Source of the DNA: Solenopsis invicta
Lineage: Eukaryota > Arthropoda > Insecta > Hymenoptera > Formicidae
Assembly (NCBI RefSeq): GCF_016802725.1
Contig: NC_052667.1
Location: 5,670,501 to 5,734,500, forward strand
Direction: 5' to 3'
Length of the DNA: 64,000 nt
Below, piece by piece: positions 62,829 to 64,000 of the stretch. Position 1 is the first letter of the stretch, and each line of letters opens with the position of its first letter. A model generated the notes under the pieces. The model saw nothing but the letters and a program-made list of their open reading frames with translations, was not told where the DNA came from and searched no databases. The position numbers and the translations under genes were made by a program.

Positions 62829-64000
62829 TCTTTGTAATTGTATATCTTTATAATAATAAAAGTTCGCGGCCAATAATAAAATCCCTATTACAAATTTTCA
62901 TTAATTATTTCAATATGCGCTTCGTTCACTTTCAAATGTTTAGTATCAATTACTAAGACAATATGTTCTAATGATATTATTACGCAATTAATCACTTAAG
63001 ATTCTCTTGCGATTCTTCTTAACCGTCGTTTTCATCAAATTAACGAGCGGAAGTACCGTGCATTGTAAACTTCGCGCAGATGAGAGACAAGCCCTGAAGA
63101 AATACGAGAATAAAATGCAACAGATAAGAAACAGGGTATATAGCATTACCGATACGCATCGAGATAAGAATACCAGCCGTTATAAGAAGGTAGACGTTAG
63201 AATAGACTAGACGAGTGATGCTACGCTTATTATTAGCATAAAGAAAATATAACGTTCTAAAAGTAGCTATGTAGACATAAAATAGATAAAGAGGGTGCCC
63301 TCTTTATAGACGTATTGCACTTTGATACTCCTATTACTGAAGAAATTCTCATTGTTCATTCTTTGCCCCCGTTGTTTTTACACATGTATCGATGTATCTC
63401 GACTCGAGTGCTCAGTCATGCGTGACAGAAACAATATTTGAACCTCGTTGAAACATATGCCTCGCGATAAGTCGAAGAATAAAGGAGATAAAGGAGAGGT
63501 TCGTTATCTATCGGTCTATTGATTTTTCATTTTTCCTTTCTGTTTTTGTTATTTCGAGATACGCCGCGTTCGAGTCCGAATACGCAGACACGCCGCATTT
63601 CGGCGACCAAAAAATAAGCGACGTTACCATGATTAGTGCGTCCAGGAAGCGTCGTCGCGGCGGCGCGGCGGTGGCACCGAAATGGGAACGCGTTTCGCGG
63701 CGACCGTTTATTTACGCACATAATCGCGGGCTGCGGGGGCATTTTGCGTTTGTATGCAAATGGACCTTCCGCGCGCGAGCGATTTATTCCGTGCTCCTAA
63801 ACGTCTATGCCGTGAAATATGCGCGTCGCACGCGCGTGCATACGCGTGCACCAAAGTGCATTTCCGCGCGAGCGCCGCCGTTGCAACTGCGACGGGCGGG
63901 CGACGCGCGCGCGTGGCGATATAAATAAATTTCGCGCGAGTTCACGCAGAACGCGAGTTCGCGCAGAAATGTGGTCGATCCACGCGACGCTCGAATTAAC
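62829..64000. other. Unique stretch ending in a CpG-rich patch
   Basis: AT-rich to about 63550, then strongly CpG-rich to the window edge. ORFs 63629-63928 (plus) and 63527-63742 (minus) are Arg/Ala-rich and overlap on opposite strands. The CpG-rich edge could be the flank of a promoter outside the window. Confidence 0.45.

Noticed and set aside
1..64000. CRISPR arrays, operons, prophage or prokaryotic defence genes
   Set aside because: No regularly spaced identical repeats, no long adjacent ORFs and no ribosome-binding sites. The sequence is eukaryotic in character.

Overview
This window reads as eukaryotic, non-coding DNA from a compact insect genome. The best fit is a hymenopteran, probably an ant. 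The grounds are the sharp alternation of AT-rich stretches with CpG-rich islands, the many (CT)n microsatellites, the abundant short TA-flanked inverted-repeat elements, and the lack of any long ORF or prokaryotic gene organisation. The organism call is inference; nothing in the window names a species. I recognise no complete protein-coding gene, rRNA, functional tRNA, known microRNA or CRISPR array. Most ORFs are short, sit in GC-rich low-complexity DNA on both strands, and match no family I know. The window is probably intergenic, or lies inside very long introns.

Layout. 1-2,050 is AT-rich, with a tRNA-like SINE head (about 1,291) and a MITE (1,626-1,832). 2,060-4,320 is a CpG-rich island with GGC and purine tracts. 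7,081-7,722 is a local tandem duplication that carries a conserved hairpin. CpG-rich patches recur near 8.6-10.6, 12.1-12.5, 14.4-14.7, 18.2-19.8, 24.0-24.9, 28.4-29.3, 36.5-37.1, 38.0-39.3, 43.3-43.7, 49.4-50.0, 56.5-57.1, 58.5-58.9, 60.6-61.4 and 63.6-64.0 kb. AT-rich DNA lies between them and holds nearly all the mobile elements.

The most informative content is a population of non-autonomous elements, with nested insertions that give their relative ages. Family A (termini CACTGTTAAAAAT, TA flanks) has four copies. Family B (termini CACGGAAAGAAC, TA flanks) occurs at 21.3, 39.3, 55.5-56.3 (as a tandem array) and 59.0-60.0 kb. Family C (termini near CACAGAAAAAAAATTT) has two copies. A copy of A sits inside a B element, a copy of C sits inside another B, and one B sits inside another B, each with a TA on both sides. 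There is also a hAT-like element with a degraded 8-bp target duplication (53,521-54,168), a foldback element (51,750-52,110), a MITE-like inverted repeat (25,505-25,664) and three other dispersed repeat pairs. One of those pairs (43.8-44.4 kb and, inverted, 47.6-48.3 kb) keeps a shared reading frame and stop codon, so it looks like the decayed 3' end of a coding element.

The only place where I would look for a real gene start is 56,906-57,117. There a short GC-balanced frame with an ordinary-looking N-terminus runs into two overlapping splice-donor-like sites. This is a weak call.
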